Below, in pieces: positions 14,350-21,882 of a DNA stretch of 43,943 nt. The DNA lies in assembly GCA_009695195.1 (NCBI GenBank), contig SIBJ01000025.1, positions 1-43,943 of the forward strand, given 5' to 3'. How positions within the stretch are numbered: position 1 is the first letter of the stretch; the number at the start of each line of letters is the position of its first letter. Origin of the DNA: Pedosphaera sp. GTDB taxonomy: Bacteria > Verrucomicrobiota > Verrucomicrobiia > Limisphaerales > JADLHS01. Position numbers and translations under genes: made by a program. Below the pieces are notes generated by a model, which ran no database searches, was not told the origin of the DNA, and saw only the letters and a list, made by a program, of their open reading frames with translations.

Positions 14350-15168
14350 ATGTTTCACCTCCACCACATCGAATCGCTCGACCTGCCCGAGCTTGCGCCC
14401 TATCGCACGATGAAGCGCCCGGTTGAACACGAGACGCAGGGCATCTTCGTCGCGGAAGGCGACAAGGTCGTGCATCGCCTGCTGCTCAGTGATTTCCCCG
14501 TCGTGTCCGCGCTCCTGCCGACCAAGCGGTTCGCCGAATTCGAGCCGCTGCTGAAATCGCGACTGGAAAACATTCCGGTCTTTCTCGTCGCGAACAAACA
14601 AATCCTCGAAGCGCTCGTCGGCTTCGACATGTTTCAAGGCGTGCTGGCCGTCGGAAAAATTCCCGCGCCCGTCACGCTCGAGGGCGCGCTCGCCCGCAGT
14701 TCGCCGCCGCGATTGCTCGTGGCCGTGGATGGGTTGACGAATTCCGAAAACCTCGGCGTGCTCGTCCGCAACTGCGTGGCCTTCGGCACGCAGGCCTTGT
14801 TCGTCGGTGAGACGTGCGCCAGTCCGTTCCTCCGCCGCGCCGTGCGGAATTCCATGGGGGCGATCTTTCAACTGCCCGTCGTCGAATCGGCGAATCTGCC
14901 GGAAACCTTGCGCCAGTTGCGCGCGCGCGGCGTGCGCTGCATCGCGGCGCATCCGCACGCGAGTGGACGCACCATCGCGCAGGCGGACTTCACCGGCGAT
15001 TGCTGTCTCGTTGCCGGCAGCGAAGGACTCGGGCTGTCGCCGGCCACGTTGGCCGCGTGCGATGAAGCCGTCGCGATTCCGATGGCGATGAACGTGGACT
15101 CGCTCAACGTCGGCAACGCCGCGGCGGTGTTTCTCTACGAAGCTTGCCGGCAGCGCGGCCAGATGTGA
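14350..15168 (+). CDS. SpoU/TrmH-family RNA 2'-O-methyltransferase
   Basis: 272 residues, trefoil-knot SAM-dependent methyltransferase acting on rRNA or tRNA ribose. Seen: an N-terminal substrate domain (ETQGIFVAEGDKVVHRLLLS, about 33-52) and the three SpoU motifs: NSENLGVLVRNC (motif 1, about 131-142), CLVAGSEGLGLSP (motif 2) and IPMAMNVDSLNVGNAAAVFLYE (motif 3, near the C terminus). The target nucleotide cannot be read from sequence. The start at ATG 14350 is 12 bases after the Gre-like gene, as part of the plus-strand run 13073-16082. Confidence 0.92.
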   Translation: MFHLHHIESLDLPELAPYRTMKRPVEHETQGIFVAEGDKVVHRLLLSDFPVVSALLPTKRFAEFEPLLKSRLENIPVFLVANKQILEALVGFDMFQGVLAVGKIPAPVTLEGALARSSPPRLLVAVDGLTNSENLGVLVRNCVAFGTQALFVGETCASPFLRRAVRNSMGAIFQLPVVESANLPETLRQLRARGVRCIAAHPHASGRTIAQADFTGDCCLVAGSEGLGLSPATLAACDEAVAIPMAMNVDSLNVGNAAAVFLYEACRQRGQM

Positions 15169-15188
15169 CGATTCGCGCAACTCAAGCC

Positions 15189-16082
15189 GTGAAAACGAAA
15201 ACGAACCGATTCAAGTTGCTCCTCCTCGCGCTGGCCTCGCTCTGGCTGAAATCGGCGGACGCCGGCGCGCAAACAAATTCGCCCGCCGAAATCCCGACGC
15301 TCTGCGTCATGACCTACAACGTGCGTTACGCGAACGCGAATCCGGGCGAAGCGTGGACCAACCGCCTCCCGATCATGCGCGAACTGATCCAAAAAATTTC
15401 GCCGGATATTTTCGGCACGCAGGAGGGATTGTATCTGCAAGTGAAGGACCTCGCCGCCGCGTTGCCGGATTACGACTGGATCGGCGAGGGCCGCGAAGGT
15501 GGCAGCCACGGCGAATTCATGGCTGTGTTTTTCCGCAAGGCGCGCCTCGAACCGGTGGAGTTCCGCCACTTCTGGCTGTCGGACACGCCGGAAGTCATCG
15601 GCTCGCGAACTTGGGAAGCGAAACTGCCGCGCATGGTCACGCAGGTGAAGTACCGCGACCGCCGCACGACGCGGGAGTTTTTTCTCTTCAACACGCACTT
15701 CGACCATCAGGCGCAATCCGCCCGCGAAAAGAGCGCGGCCCTCGTGCGCTCGCGCATCGGCGACTTGAAGACCACGCTGCCCGTGCTCCTGATCGGCGAC
15801 TTCAACTCGGCCGCGGAAAAAAACAAAGCCTACGACATCCTCACCGAGGGAAATTTTCTGACCGACCTTTGGAAAACCGCGCCGCAGCGGATCAACGAAG
15901 GCATCGGCACGTTCAACGGTTTCAAAGGCGCGCGCCCCAACGGCCAGCGCATTGACTGGATTCTCGCTCGCGGCGACGTCGCCGTGGAGAAGGCCGAGCT
16001 CGTGACGTTTGCTCGCGACGGACAATTCCCGAGCGACCACTTCCCCGTCGTGACCTGGTTGAAAATCGGCGCCAAACCGTAA
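15189..16082 (+). CDS. Secreted endonuclease/exonuclease/phosphatase-family protein
   Basis: About 297 residues with a cleavable signal peptide (KTKTNRFKLLLLALASLWLK up to about DAGAQ), so it is probably periplasmic. Seen: the EEP-fold metal-phosphoesterase motifs in order: TYNVRYAN, FGTQEGL (catalytic Glu), FNTHFDH, LIGDFNS (Asp/Asn), IDWILARG and SDHFPVV (catalytic His). Targets in this superfamily range from nucleic acids to sphingomyelin and phosphoinositides, so the substrate is open. The start at GTG 15189 is preferred because it places a proper signal peptide; ATG 15144 is the alternative and would overlap the methyltransferase gene by 25 bases. Last gene of its run, convergent with glnE. 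Confidence 0.87.
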   Translation: MKTKTNRFKLLLLALASLWLKSADAGAQTNSPAEIPTLCVMTYNVRYANANPGEAWTNRLPIMRELIQKISPDIFGTQEGLYLQVKDLAAALPDYDWIGEGREGGSHGEFMAVFFRKARLEPVEFRHFWLSDTPEVIGSRTWEAKLPRMVTQVKYRDRRTTREFFLFNTHFDHQAQSAREKSAALVRSRIGDLKTTLPVLLIGDFNSAAEKNKAYDILTEGNFLTDLWKTAPQRINEGIGTFNGFKGARPNGQRIDWILARGDVAVEKAELVTFARDGQFPSDHFPVVTWLKIGAKP

Positions 16083-16101
16083 GCCGTTCCGGCGCGCCGG
16101 G

Positions 16102-16199
16102 GCGCGGCGTTCACGCCGCTTCAATACCCCTCGCAAGGCCACGCTAGATTTCCCGGTACCACTCGAATATCGTTTGATGAAGCGGCGTGAACGCCGCGC
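16102..16199. repeat. Perfect 22-base inverted repeat between convergent genes
   Basis: 16102-16123 and 16178-16199 are perfect reverse complements, 54 bases apart. Each arm contains GGCGTTCACGCC or its complement, itself a small hairpin, so the unit has two hairpins in mirrored orientation. It sits between the stops of the phosphoesterase gene and glnE. There is no T run, so termination by the intrinsic mechanism is not supported. Confidence 0.8.
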
Positions 16200-16225
16200 T
16201 CCGCTTCCGGTTGGTTCGCAGCCAG

Positions 16226-19200
16226 CTATTTTTGCGAACTTCGATCTACGCCGAAAAACTTGGCGTAAACTTCGCGTACCCCCGCGCGCCAACCCGCCAG
16301 CGCCGCGCGAAATTCCTGCGGCGTCGCAAACCCGCACCGCACCGCCACGCGATAGTACGGCGCGGGATCATCCGGCAGAACCGTTTCGCCCTCGTAACTC
16401 CAGCGACGCAAAATCCCTTCGAGCCGGCGCAGTTGCCGGTAATTCTCCATCAACTTCTCCGCGTCCGGCAGCATGCCCGCCTCACGTCCGCGTTCGAGCG
16501 CGCGCAACGTGTGCGCCTCCTGCCAGCCGTATTCGAGGCAAAGCGCCTGCGCGATGAACTCGCCATCCATCAACCCGCCGCGGCCCGTCTTGATCGCCAG
16601 TTCGTCCTTTCCGAGCGGCGTGCGCTCCTTCTCGATCCGCATCCTCATCTCGTGGATTCGTTTCTTCCAATCCGAACTGTAGGCGACGACGTGAGGAGTC
16701 TCATTCTTTTCCGCTTTCAGTTTTCCGCTTTCAGCTTTTTGCTTTACCGTAAAATCCGTCAGCCCCGCCGCCAACGTCTGAAACTTCGCGCCGGTCTTCG
16801 CGTCGCCCGCCACGGCCCGCGCGCGTGTGAGCGATTGAATCTCCCAAAGCTGCGCTCGCTGCCGGTAATATTCCTCGAACGCCTCGAGTGTGTTCACAAG
16901 CAAACCCTTCTCGCCGTCCGGTCGCAACCGCGCGTCCGTCGGAAACACAATCCCCTGCTCCGTCCGCCGCGACAACAAATCCATCACCCGCGCCGCGAGC
17001 TTTTGCAGCTTGGGCAAATCCTTCGCCTTCGCCTCGGTCACGAACACCACGTCGAGGTCGGAGCCGTAATTGATTTCGCGCCCGCCCAACTTGCCGAGGC
17101 CGATGATGGCGAAGGGCGCGCGTTTCAACCGCTCCTCGCGCATGACGATCTGCATCGCGTATTGCAAACATGCATCCGCCAGCGCGGAAAGCTCGACGAG
17201 GTTTTGCTCGAAGTCCGCCAGCCCGAGAATATCGCGCAGGCCCAGGCGCATCTGCTCCGCTTCGTGATAGCGGCGCAGCCAGAGAAATTGGTCGGGGTCG
17301 GCGATGCCGTGCTTCAAGTCGCGCAGGATTTCCGCCGCCGCCTTGCGCTGCTGCAACCGCTCCCGCATCACCAAGTCATCAATCAGATCCGGCGTGCGGA
17401 TCGCCAGCTCCGCGAGAAATTCCGAGCGATCGAACAGCGTCAGCAACAATTCAAACATCGCCGGCTTGCTGTTCCACACCTCGAACAGGGCCGCCCGCGC
17501 GCCGTACGCCGTGATGAAATTATCCAGCCGCGTCACCACCCGGTCGGGATCGGAGAGTCGCCGGAGGTCAGAGGTCGGAGGTCGGAGGACAGAGGCCGGA
17601 GTTCCGACTTCCGACCTCTGCCCTCTGTCTTCCGTCTTCGGGCACAATTCCAAAATCCTCGGGATCAACTGCCGCGCCAGGTCCGTCGTGTGCGTCGAGA
17701 CGTGGACGTAACCCGGCCCTTCCGCGAATTCCTTGAGCACTCGGAACGCCGCGTCCGGATCGCGGAAACGATGCGCCGCCAGGATTTTTTTCCACTCCGC
17801 GCTCGCCGCGTCGAATTCGCGCGGGAACACCTCCGTCTCGCCGGTCTTTTCCCGTTTCAGCAGCCGGTCGTACGTCCGCCGCACGTGGCCGGTGTGCGCG
17901 CGCAGTTCGCTGTCGAATTTTTTTAGTGACGAAAAACCCATGAGCTTTGCGAGCCGTTCCTGAGCGGGTTTGTCCGCGGGGATCGTGTGCGTTTGCAGGT
18001 TCGCGTCCATCTGGCAGCGATGCTCGATATCGCGCAGGAAACAATACGCCGCCGTGAGCTCGCGCGCTTCGGTCTCGGTCAGCCATTTGTATTGCGCGAG
18101 TTTGGCGAGGCACGGCAACGTCTGGCCCGTTTGCAAAAACGGCAGCCGCCCGGCGTGCAGAAGTTGGAGCGATTGCGCGACGAATTCGATCTCGCGAATC
18201 CCGCCGCGGCCCAGCTTCACGTTGCGCTCAAGTTCACCGGACTTCACCACCTCCTGCTCGATTCGGTCCTTCATCGCCGCGACCTCGCGCAGCACGCCCT
18301 CGTTCAACGAGCGCGGAAAGCGGAACGGTTGAATCATCTCAGCGAACTCGTGGCCTAGCGAAGCATCACCCGCCACGCACCGCGCCTTGATCAACATCAT
18401 GCGCTCCCACGTCTGGCCCCATTGCGCGTAGAAATTTTCGTAGCTCTCCAGCGAGCGGCACAACGGGCCGGTGTCGCCCTCGGGCCGCAGGCGCAGATCA
18501 ACGCGGAACAACACGCCGTCCGGCGACAACCGCGTGACCTCGGCGATGAAACTTTCCGCGAGCCGGTTGAAGTATTGATGGCTCGACATCGTGCGCGGCG
18601 ACGGCGTTTTGCCACCCGGCGGTTCGCGAAATGCCTGGCCTTCGTCGGCATAAACGAAGAGCAAATCCACGTCCGAACTGTAATTCAATTCCTGCCCGCC
18701 GAGTTTGCCCATGCCCAGCACGCACGCCGCCGTCTCGTGCCAGCGCCCCGCCGCGTCCGGATGATATGGCCGGCCAAAGCGGTCGGAGAACTGCGCCCGG
18801 CAAATCCGCCACACGCTCTCGAGGCAGAGGTCCGCCACGTCGGAAATCTCGCGCGTGATCTCGATGGCGTTCGCCACGCGGGACAGGTCGCGCGCGGCGA
18901 TGCGCAACATCTCGCGCTGTTTGAACCGCCGCAATTGCGCCAGCGCCACCGGATACTCGCGCGCGGCGAGCGCCGGCTTCAAAAACTTTTCCACCTCACG
19001 CTTGAAACCTTGCGCGCGGCGCGGATGCCGGATGTGTTCGAGGTCGAGTTCGCTGATGCACTCAGGATTCGCCACCAGCCAGTCGCTCATCGCCTGCGAA
19101 CCGCTGAACAGCGCGACGAGGACGGGGATTTGGTCGCTGGAAATTTTCGCCGCTCCCGGACGTGTCGCCGCCGCGAACAGTTTGTGATAGTGCCGCGCCC

Positions 19201-19252
19201 GCTGCGGGTCGGCGCAGTTCTGAATGGCCTTCGCCCAAAGCGGGTTTTTCAT
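16226..19252 (-). CDS. glnE: GlnE, bifunctional glutamine synthetase adenylyltransferase/adenylyl-removing enzyme
   Basis: 1008 residues; it switches glutamine synthetase off and on by adding or removing AMP in response to PII. Seen: two copies of the nucleotidyltransferase core in tandem, the first at about 178-201 (CVLGMGKLGGQELNYSSDVD) and the second at about 715-735 (IGLGKLGGREINYGSDLDVV), each with GS/SS...DxD metal residues, plus GRGGIREIEF and GRGGLMDGEF after them. The start at ATG 19252 (MKNPLWAKAI) is chosen; a longer frame upstream to 19345 only translates an inverted repeat. It is about 60 residues longer than the enterobacterial enzyme. Two foreign stretches (about 537-564 and 834-858) are repeat insertions listed separately. 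Confidence 0.95.
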   Translation of the reverse strand: MKNPLWAKAIQNCADPQRARHYHKLFAAATRPGAAKISSDQIPVLVALFSGSQAMSDWLVANPECISELDLEHIRHPRRAQGFKREVEKFLKPALAAREYPVALAQLRRFKQREMLRIAARDLSRVANAIEITREISDVADLCLESVWRICRAQFSDRFGRPYHPDAAGRWHETAACVLGMGKLGGQELNYSSDVDLLFVYADEGQAFREPPGGKTPSPRTMSSHQYFNRLAESFIAEVTRLSPDGVLFRVDLRLRPEGDTGPLCRSLESYENFYAQWGQTWERMMLIKARCVAGDASLGHEFAEMIQPFRFPRSLNEGVLREVAAMKDRIEQEVVKSGELERNVKLGRGGIREIEFVAQSLQLLHAGRLPFLQTGQTLPCLAKLAQYKWLTETEARELTAAYCFLRDIEHRCQMDANLQTHTIPADKPAQERLAKLMGFSSLKKFDSELRAHTGHVRRTYDRLLKREKTGETEVFPREFDAASAEWKKILAAHRFRDPDAAFRVLKEFAEGPGYVHVSTHTTDLARQLIPRILELCPKTEDRGQRSEVGTPASVLRPPTSDLRRLSDPDRVVTRLDNFITAYGARAALFEVWNSKPAMFELLLTLFDRSEFLAELAIRTPDLIDDLVMRERLQQRKAAAEILRDLKHGIADPDQFLWLRRYHEAEQMRLGLRDILGLADFEQNLVELSALADACLQYAMQIVMREERLKRAPFAIIGLGKLGGREINYGSDLDVVFVTEAKAKDLPKLQKLAARVMDLLSRRTEQGIVFPTDARLRPDGEKGLLVNTLEAFEEYYRQRAQLWEIQSLTRARAVAGDAKTGAKFQTLAAGLTDFTVKQKAESGKLKAEKNETPHVVAYSSDWKKRIHEMRMRIEKERTPLGKDELAIKTGRGGLMDGEFIAQALCLEYGWQEAHTLRALERGREAGMLPDAEKLMENYRQLRRLEGILRRWSYEGETVLPDDPAPYYRVAVRCGFATPQEFRAALAGWRAGVREVYAKFFGVDRSSQK
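16679..16750 (-). repeat. Composite repeat insertion inside glnE (C-terminal half)
   Basis: 16679-16702 matches one arm of the first queA insertion at 22 of 24 bases. It is followed directly by short words (TTTCCGC, TTTCAG) repeated two to three times up to about 16750. In GlnE it is read in frame as a Lys/Glu-rich stretch (VKQKAESGKLKAEKNETPHV) just before a conserved helix. Two different repeat types thus sit back to back in one protein-coding gene. Confidence 0.75.
17561..17640 (-). repeat. GGTCGGA word-repeat palindrome inside glnE (between the two catalytic halves)
   Basis: Left arm 17561-17600 (GGAGGTC, AGAGGTCGGA words) faces right arm 17602-17640 (TTCCGAC, CTCTGCC, TCTTCCG words), pairing almost end to end with hardly any loop. 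It is read in frame in GlnE as KTEDRGQRSEVGTPASV and following residues, in the linker between the adenylyl-removing and adenylyltransferase halves. Confidence 0.75.
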
Positions 19253-19262
19253 TTTGTGTTTA

Positions 19263-19470
19263 CGCTCGCCCTCACCCCGGCCCTCTCCCCCGGGGAGAGG
19301 GAGCGCCGGCGGACGTTCGCAAATAATTCGATCCGCACATTGCAATCACCGCTGCTACCTCTATCTCATTCAGAGCGAGGCTGCGGAAAAATCTCTCGCA
19401 TCCGAATCCACCGGAGTCGGCGAACAATTCTCCCTCTCCTCGGGGGAGAGGGCCGGGGTGAGGGCGAGCG
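19263..19470. repeat. 41-base inverted repeat in front of glnE
   Basis: 19263-19303 and 19430-19470 are reverse complements over 41 bases with one mismatch, enclosing 126 unrelated bases. Each arm contains CCCTCACCCCGGCCCTCTCC or its complement and an internal hairpin. It fills the gap between the glycosyltransferase stop and the glnE start, so it is part of the glnE leader on the minus strand. No other gene is visible here. Confidence 0.85.
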
Positions 19471-19471
19471 T

Positions 19472-20431
19472 TCACACAATCTCCACTTGCACCGGCACAT
19501 TCGAGCGTTCGCCCGGCGGTTTCAGCTTTGTGAACAGCCCGCGCCAGAAACCGAAACCGTAAAGCAGATGCGTCAACACAATCAACGGCAACGCGCCGAG
19601 GCTGCGAACCACTCCGCCACGCGGCATGAGCGCGAGGACTTGCAACAACACCGCGACGGCGTAGAGCGCGAGCGGAATGAGCGTGAGCGGACCAAGAAAC
19701 AAAACCAACGGCAGCAGCGCGAGCGCGTAAACCAAAAATCCGGGCGGCACGAAGTTCAGCACGGAGCCGAACGTAGGCGTCTCGCGAAATTGCTCCGCGC
19801 GTCCGCGACCGTAAGTCATCAGCATTTTGCAAAACGCCTTCAGCGTCGGACGCGGGCGGCGATGCACGATGAGTTGCGGATCGTAAATCAGTTTGCCGCC
19901 GCGCTTCTGCAACTCGTCCATCAGCGCGTTTTCCTCGTTCGGATACAGCGCCTCGTTGAAGCCCCCGAGTTCGAGCATCGCGTCGCGGCGCGCGACCAGG
20001 TTGCAAAGGATCAGTTCCTTCTCCGACGATTCGCGCACCGCGCCCACGCTCGCATAACGCGCCCGGCTCGACGCGAACGCCAGCGGACTCGACAGCACAA
20101 GCGCGAAGACCTGCTCCAGTTCCGGCGCGTCCGGCGGACAAAGATTCGGCCCGCCGACGATTTTCACTTTCGGCTCGCGGAAATGTTCGACGGCGCGGCG
20201 CAGGTTTCCCGGCTGCGCCACGGAATCGTCGTCGAGGAAATAAATCAGTTCACCGCGCGCCGCTTTCAGGCCGGTGTTGCGCTGGACGGACGGTTGCTTG
20301 CCGCGCGCGACGAGGATTTCGAGTTTGTCCGGCGGATAATCCAGCGCGCGCGCCGCCGTGACGGCGGAAATCTCCGCCTGCTCCGGTCGCGTGGGAATGA
20401 GCACGGTGACGCTCGGCAAGTTGTCGGCCAC
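19472..20431 (-). CDS. Membrane-bound family 2 glycosyltransferase
   Basis: 319 residues. Seen: the GT-A fold N-terminal half with SVTVLIPTRPEQAEISA (about 7-23), VQRNTGLKAARGELIYFLDDDSVAQPG (the DDD nucleotide-sugar/metal site at about 67-69), GGFNEALYPNEENALMDELQKRGG (acceptor side, ED-like motif), and RRPRPTLKAFCKMLMTYGRGR. These are followed by three to four membrane segments (about 220-300). Such enzymes build exopolysaccharide, O-antigen or glycolipid. The start is GTG 20431. The first 11-15 codons and the leader are present twice more downstream of the RAYT gene (R2, R3), which supports the start region as the target of duplication. No obvious partner glycan genes are adjacent. Confidence 0.88.
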   Translation of the reverse strand: MADNLPSVTVLIPTRPEQAEISAVTAARALDYPPDKLEILVARGKQPSVQRNTGLKAARGELIYFLDDDSVAQPGNLRRAVEHFREPKVKIVGGPNLCPPDAPELEQVFALVLSSPLAFASSRARYASVGAVRESSEKELILCNLVARRDAMLELGGFNEALYPNEENALMDELQKRGGKLIYDPQLIVHRRPRPTLKAFCKMLMTYGRGRAEQFRETPTFGSVLNFVPPGFLVYALALLPLVLFLGPLTLIPLALYAVAVLLQVLALMPRGGVVRSLGALPLIVLTHLLYGFGFWRGLFTKLKPPGERSNVPVQVEIV

Positions 20432-20475
20432 GCGGAGAGGCTACGGGAGGCGAGGCAGAGTTCAACGTGGAAAGT
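20387..20475 (-). repeat. Segment R1: original 5' end and leader of the glycosyltransferase gene
   Basis: 20399-20446 is identical over 48 bases to 21482-21529 (R2), and 20387-20432 is identical over 46 bases to 21680-21725 (R3). R1 is the copy joined to the intact gene; the other two copies lead nowhere. Confidence 0.85.
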
Positions 20476-20498
20476 TTAGCGATATAGAGAACGCGCGC

Positions 20499-20666
20499 AG
20501 CGTCATGGAGTGCGGTGGCTGGCGGGGAAAGGGGCTGACACCGCTTTTCGGCGCAAACCTGGAGGTCTTGGTTCGCATAGTCGGTACCTGCGTTCGACGC
20601 ATCCACCATTCCAAAAGCGGCGTGTGCCCCCAACCCTCACCCACCGCACTCCATGACGCTTCGCGT
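20499..20666. repeat. Two-hairpin REP-like element, copy E1
   Basis: Left arm (AGCGTCATGGAGTGCGGTGG and on to CACCGCTTTT, 20499-20548) faces its complement at 20613-20660. Each arm alone folds through GCGGTG/CACCGC. The spacer contains GACGCATCCACCATTCC, also seen in E2. It lies between the glycosyltransferase promoter region and the RAYT start. Confidence 0.85.
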
Positions 20667-20741
20667 GTACTTGCACGCCACGACAATTCATCAGCTCACA
20701 TTCGGATTGCGCCTTCACGTTTCTCAAGTCCATGCTCGCCC

Positions 20742-21311
20742 ATGCCGCCGCTGAAAACTCCCTGGCCGCACGCGCCCACGCATCAGCTTTCTGACCGCGC
20801 CACGTACTTCGTCACTGCCGGCACGTATCTCAAGCAACACCACTTTCGCCGACGTGAAGGCCTGGCCGTTCTTCATCGCGGTCTGCTCACCGTCGCGCGC
20901 GACTTCGATTGGCAACTCGAAGCGTGGGCTGTGTTCTCCAATCACTATCATTTCGTCGGCAAGTCTCCACCCACGGAGACAGATGCGACGAGCCTCTCGC
21001 AAATGCTCGGCGAACTTCACACCGAGACTGCGAAGTGGATCAATCGGCTCGATGCAACGCCCGGTCGCAAGGTCTGGCACAACTTTCGGGAAACGAAATT
21101 GACGTATCAGAAGTCTTATCTCGCGCGCTTGAACTACCCGCACCAGAACGCGGTGAAACATCGCTTGGTGTTGGTCGCCAACCAATACCCGTGGTGCTCG
21201 GCGGCGTGGTTTGAACGAACGGCTTCGACTGCGATGGTCAAGTCCATCTATCGGTTCAATACGGATCGGTTGGACGTAGCGGATGAGTTTGATCCCGCGC
21301 CCGAATGGTGA
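20742..21311 (+). CDS. REP-associated tyrosine transposase (RAYT, Y1 HUH family)
   Basis: 189 residues, single-stranded-DNA transposase of the IS200/IS605-related TnpA-REP group. RAYTs bind and cut REP hairpins and are thought to spread or domesticate them. Seen: N-terminal RATYFVTAGTYLKQHHF, the HUH motif H68-Y-H70 in WAVFSNHYHFVG, SQMLGELHTETAKWIN, VWHNFRETKL, and LNYPHQNAVKHRLV, equivalent to the RYIHxNPV block, with Y132 (or Y126) as likely catalytic tyrosine, followed by YPWCSAAWFE. The start at ATG 20742 excludes upstream repeat sequence that happens to stay open. The gene is intact, and two-hairpin elements E1 and E2 flank it within about 80 and 15 bases. Confidence 0.88.
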   Translation: MPPLKTPWPHAPTHQLSDRATYFVTAGTYLKQHHFRRREGLAVLHRGLLTVARDFDWQLEAWAVFSNHYHFVGKSPPTETDATSLSQMLGELHTETAKWINRLDATPGRKVWHNFRETKLTYQKSYLARLNYPHQNAVKHRLVLVANQYPWCSAAWFERTASTAMVKSIYRFNTDRLDVADEFDPAPEW

Positions 21312-21325
21312 CAGCTACCGCCGAG

Positions 21326-21476
21326 CGCGAAGCGTCGTGGAGTGCGGTGGCTGGCGGGGAATGGGGCTGACACCGCTTTCGTACGTGTGGCGTGGGCGAA
21401 CTCGACGCATCCACCAATTCCAAAAGCGGTGTGTGCCCCCACTCCCTCACCCACCGCACTCCACGACGCTTCGCGA
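21326..21476. repeat. Two-hairpin REP-like element, copy E2
   Basis: Begins 15 bases after the RAYT stop. Left arm 21326-21381 and right arm 21422-21476 are complementary, starting and ending with GCGAAGCGT/ACGCTTCGC. Nearly the same arms as E1, with a shorter spacer that shares GACGCATCCACCA(A)TTCC. E1 and E2 together bracket the transposase gene. Confidence 0.87.
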
Positions 21477-21481
21477 GATTC

Positions 21482-21557
21482 GAGCACGGTGACGCTCGGC
21501 AAGTTGTCGGCCACGCGGAGAGGCTACGGTTCGGGGTGTGGAGTTCAAAGGGGAAAA
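21482..21557 (-). repeat. Segment R2: duplicated glycosyltransferase 5' end
   Basis: 48 bases identical to R1 including the GTG start and first codons, then GAGTTCAAAGGGG as in R3. The coding frame runs into element E2 after about 11 codons, so it cannot make the enzyme. Confidence 0.85.
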
Positions 21558-21558
21558 T

Positions 21559-21685
21559 CTTGGACTGCGCCGGCAGAGCGCAGCGGCGACGGCGCTTTTG
21601 GACGCGCAGCAACCGTCCGAACTCCCACGACTTCCTAAAGCGGTGTCGCGCTTCGCTTGCCACCGCAGTCCAAAACGCTTCGCGT
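21559..21685. repeat. Two-hairpin REP-like element, copy E3, with compensatory stem change
   Basis: Left arm 21559-21601 and right arm 21636-21685. The right arm has the usual GCGGTG/CACCGC stem. The left arm has GCGCCG/CGGCGC instead, two changes on each side that keep all pairs. This supports selection on, or a transposition requirement for, the hairpin rather than the sequence. No transposase is attached. Confidence 0.8.
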
Positions 21686-21770
21686 GGGAATGAGCACGGT
21701 GACGCTCGGCAAGTTGTCGGCCACGGCGAAAGGCTAGGGCCGGCGGCGGAAGTTCAAAGGGGAAATTTTT
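21680..21770 (-). repeat. Segment R3: second duplicated glycosyltransferase 5' end
   Basis: 46 bases identical to R1 including GTG start and codons for ADNLPSVTVLIPT, then diverging but still carrying AAGTTCAAAGGGGAAA. The frame is cut by E3 exactly after the codons that R1 shares. Confidence 0.85.
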
Positions 21771-21882
21771 GCAGCCTTTCTCCGGCAAAGTTTCCGGCTC
21801 AGCTCAAAGCCAAAAGTATGCTGGATAGTTTTTTACGTTTGAAATACTGTCAAAGCATGAAGCACGATAGGCTGCAAACCGA

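Noticed and set aside
16083..16225. Bidirectional intrinsic terminator between the phosphoesterase gene and glnE
   Set aside because: Strong hairpins but no T run on either strand.
19253..19345. 31-residue N-terminal extension of GlnE (LPLPGGEGRGEGE)
   Set aside because: Encoded by the 41-base inverted repeat; the GlnE family starts near the ATG at 19252.
16187..20479. Two very long open frames antisense to glnE and the glycosyltransferase
   Set aside because: Same reason: complement of strongly conserved coding sequence, no recognisable motifs.
20358..20741. N-terminal extension of the RAYT protein
   Set aside because: It translates the glycosyltransferase start and element E1; RAYT similarity begins after ATG 20742.
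21248..21514. Second glycosyltransferase fragment gene starting MADNLPSVTVL
   Set aside because: Only the first 11 codons match; the rest is element E2 read as protein.
20387..21770. CRISPR array
   Set aside because: Repeats are inverted, of unequal spacing and contain gene starts; no regular spacers and no cas genes.
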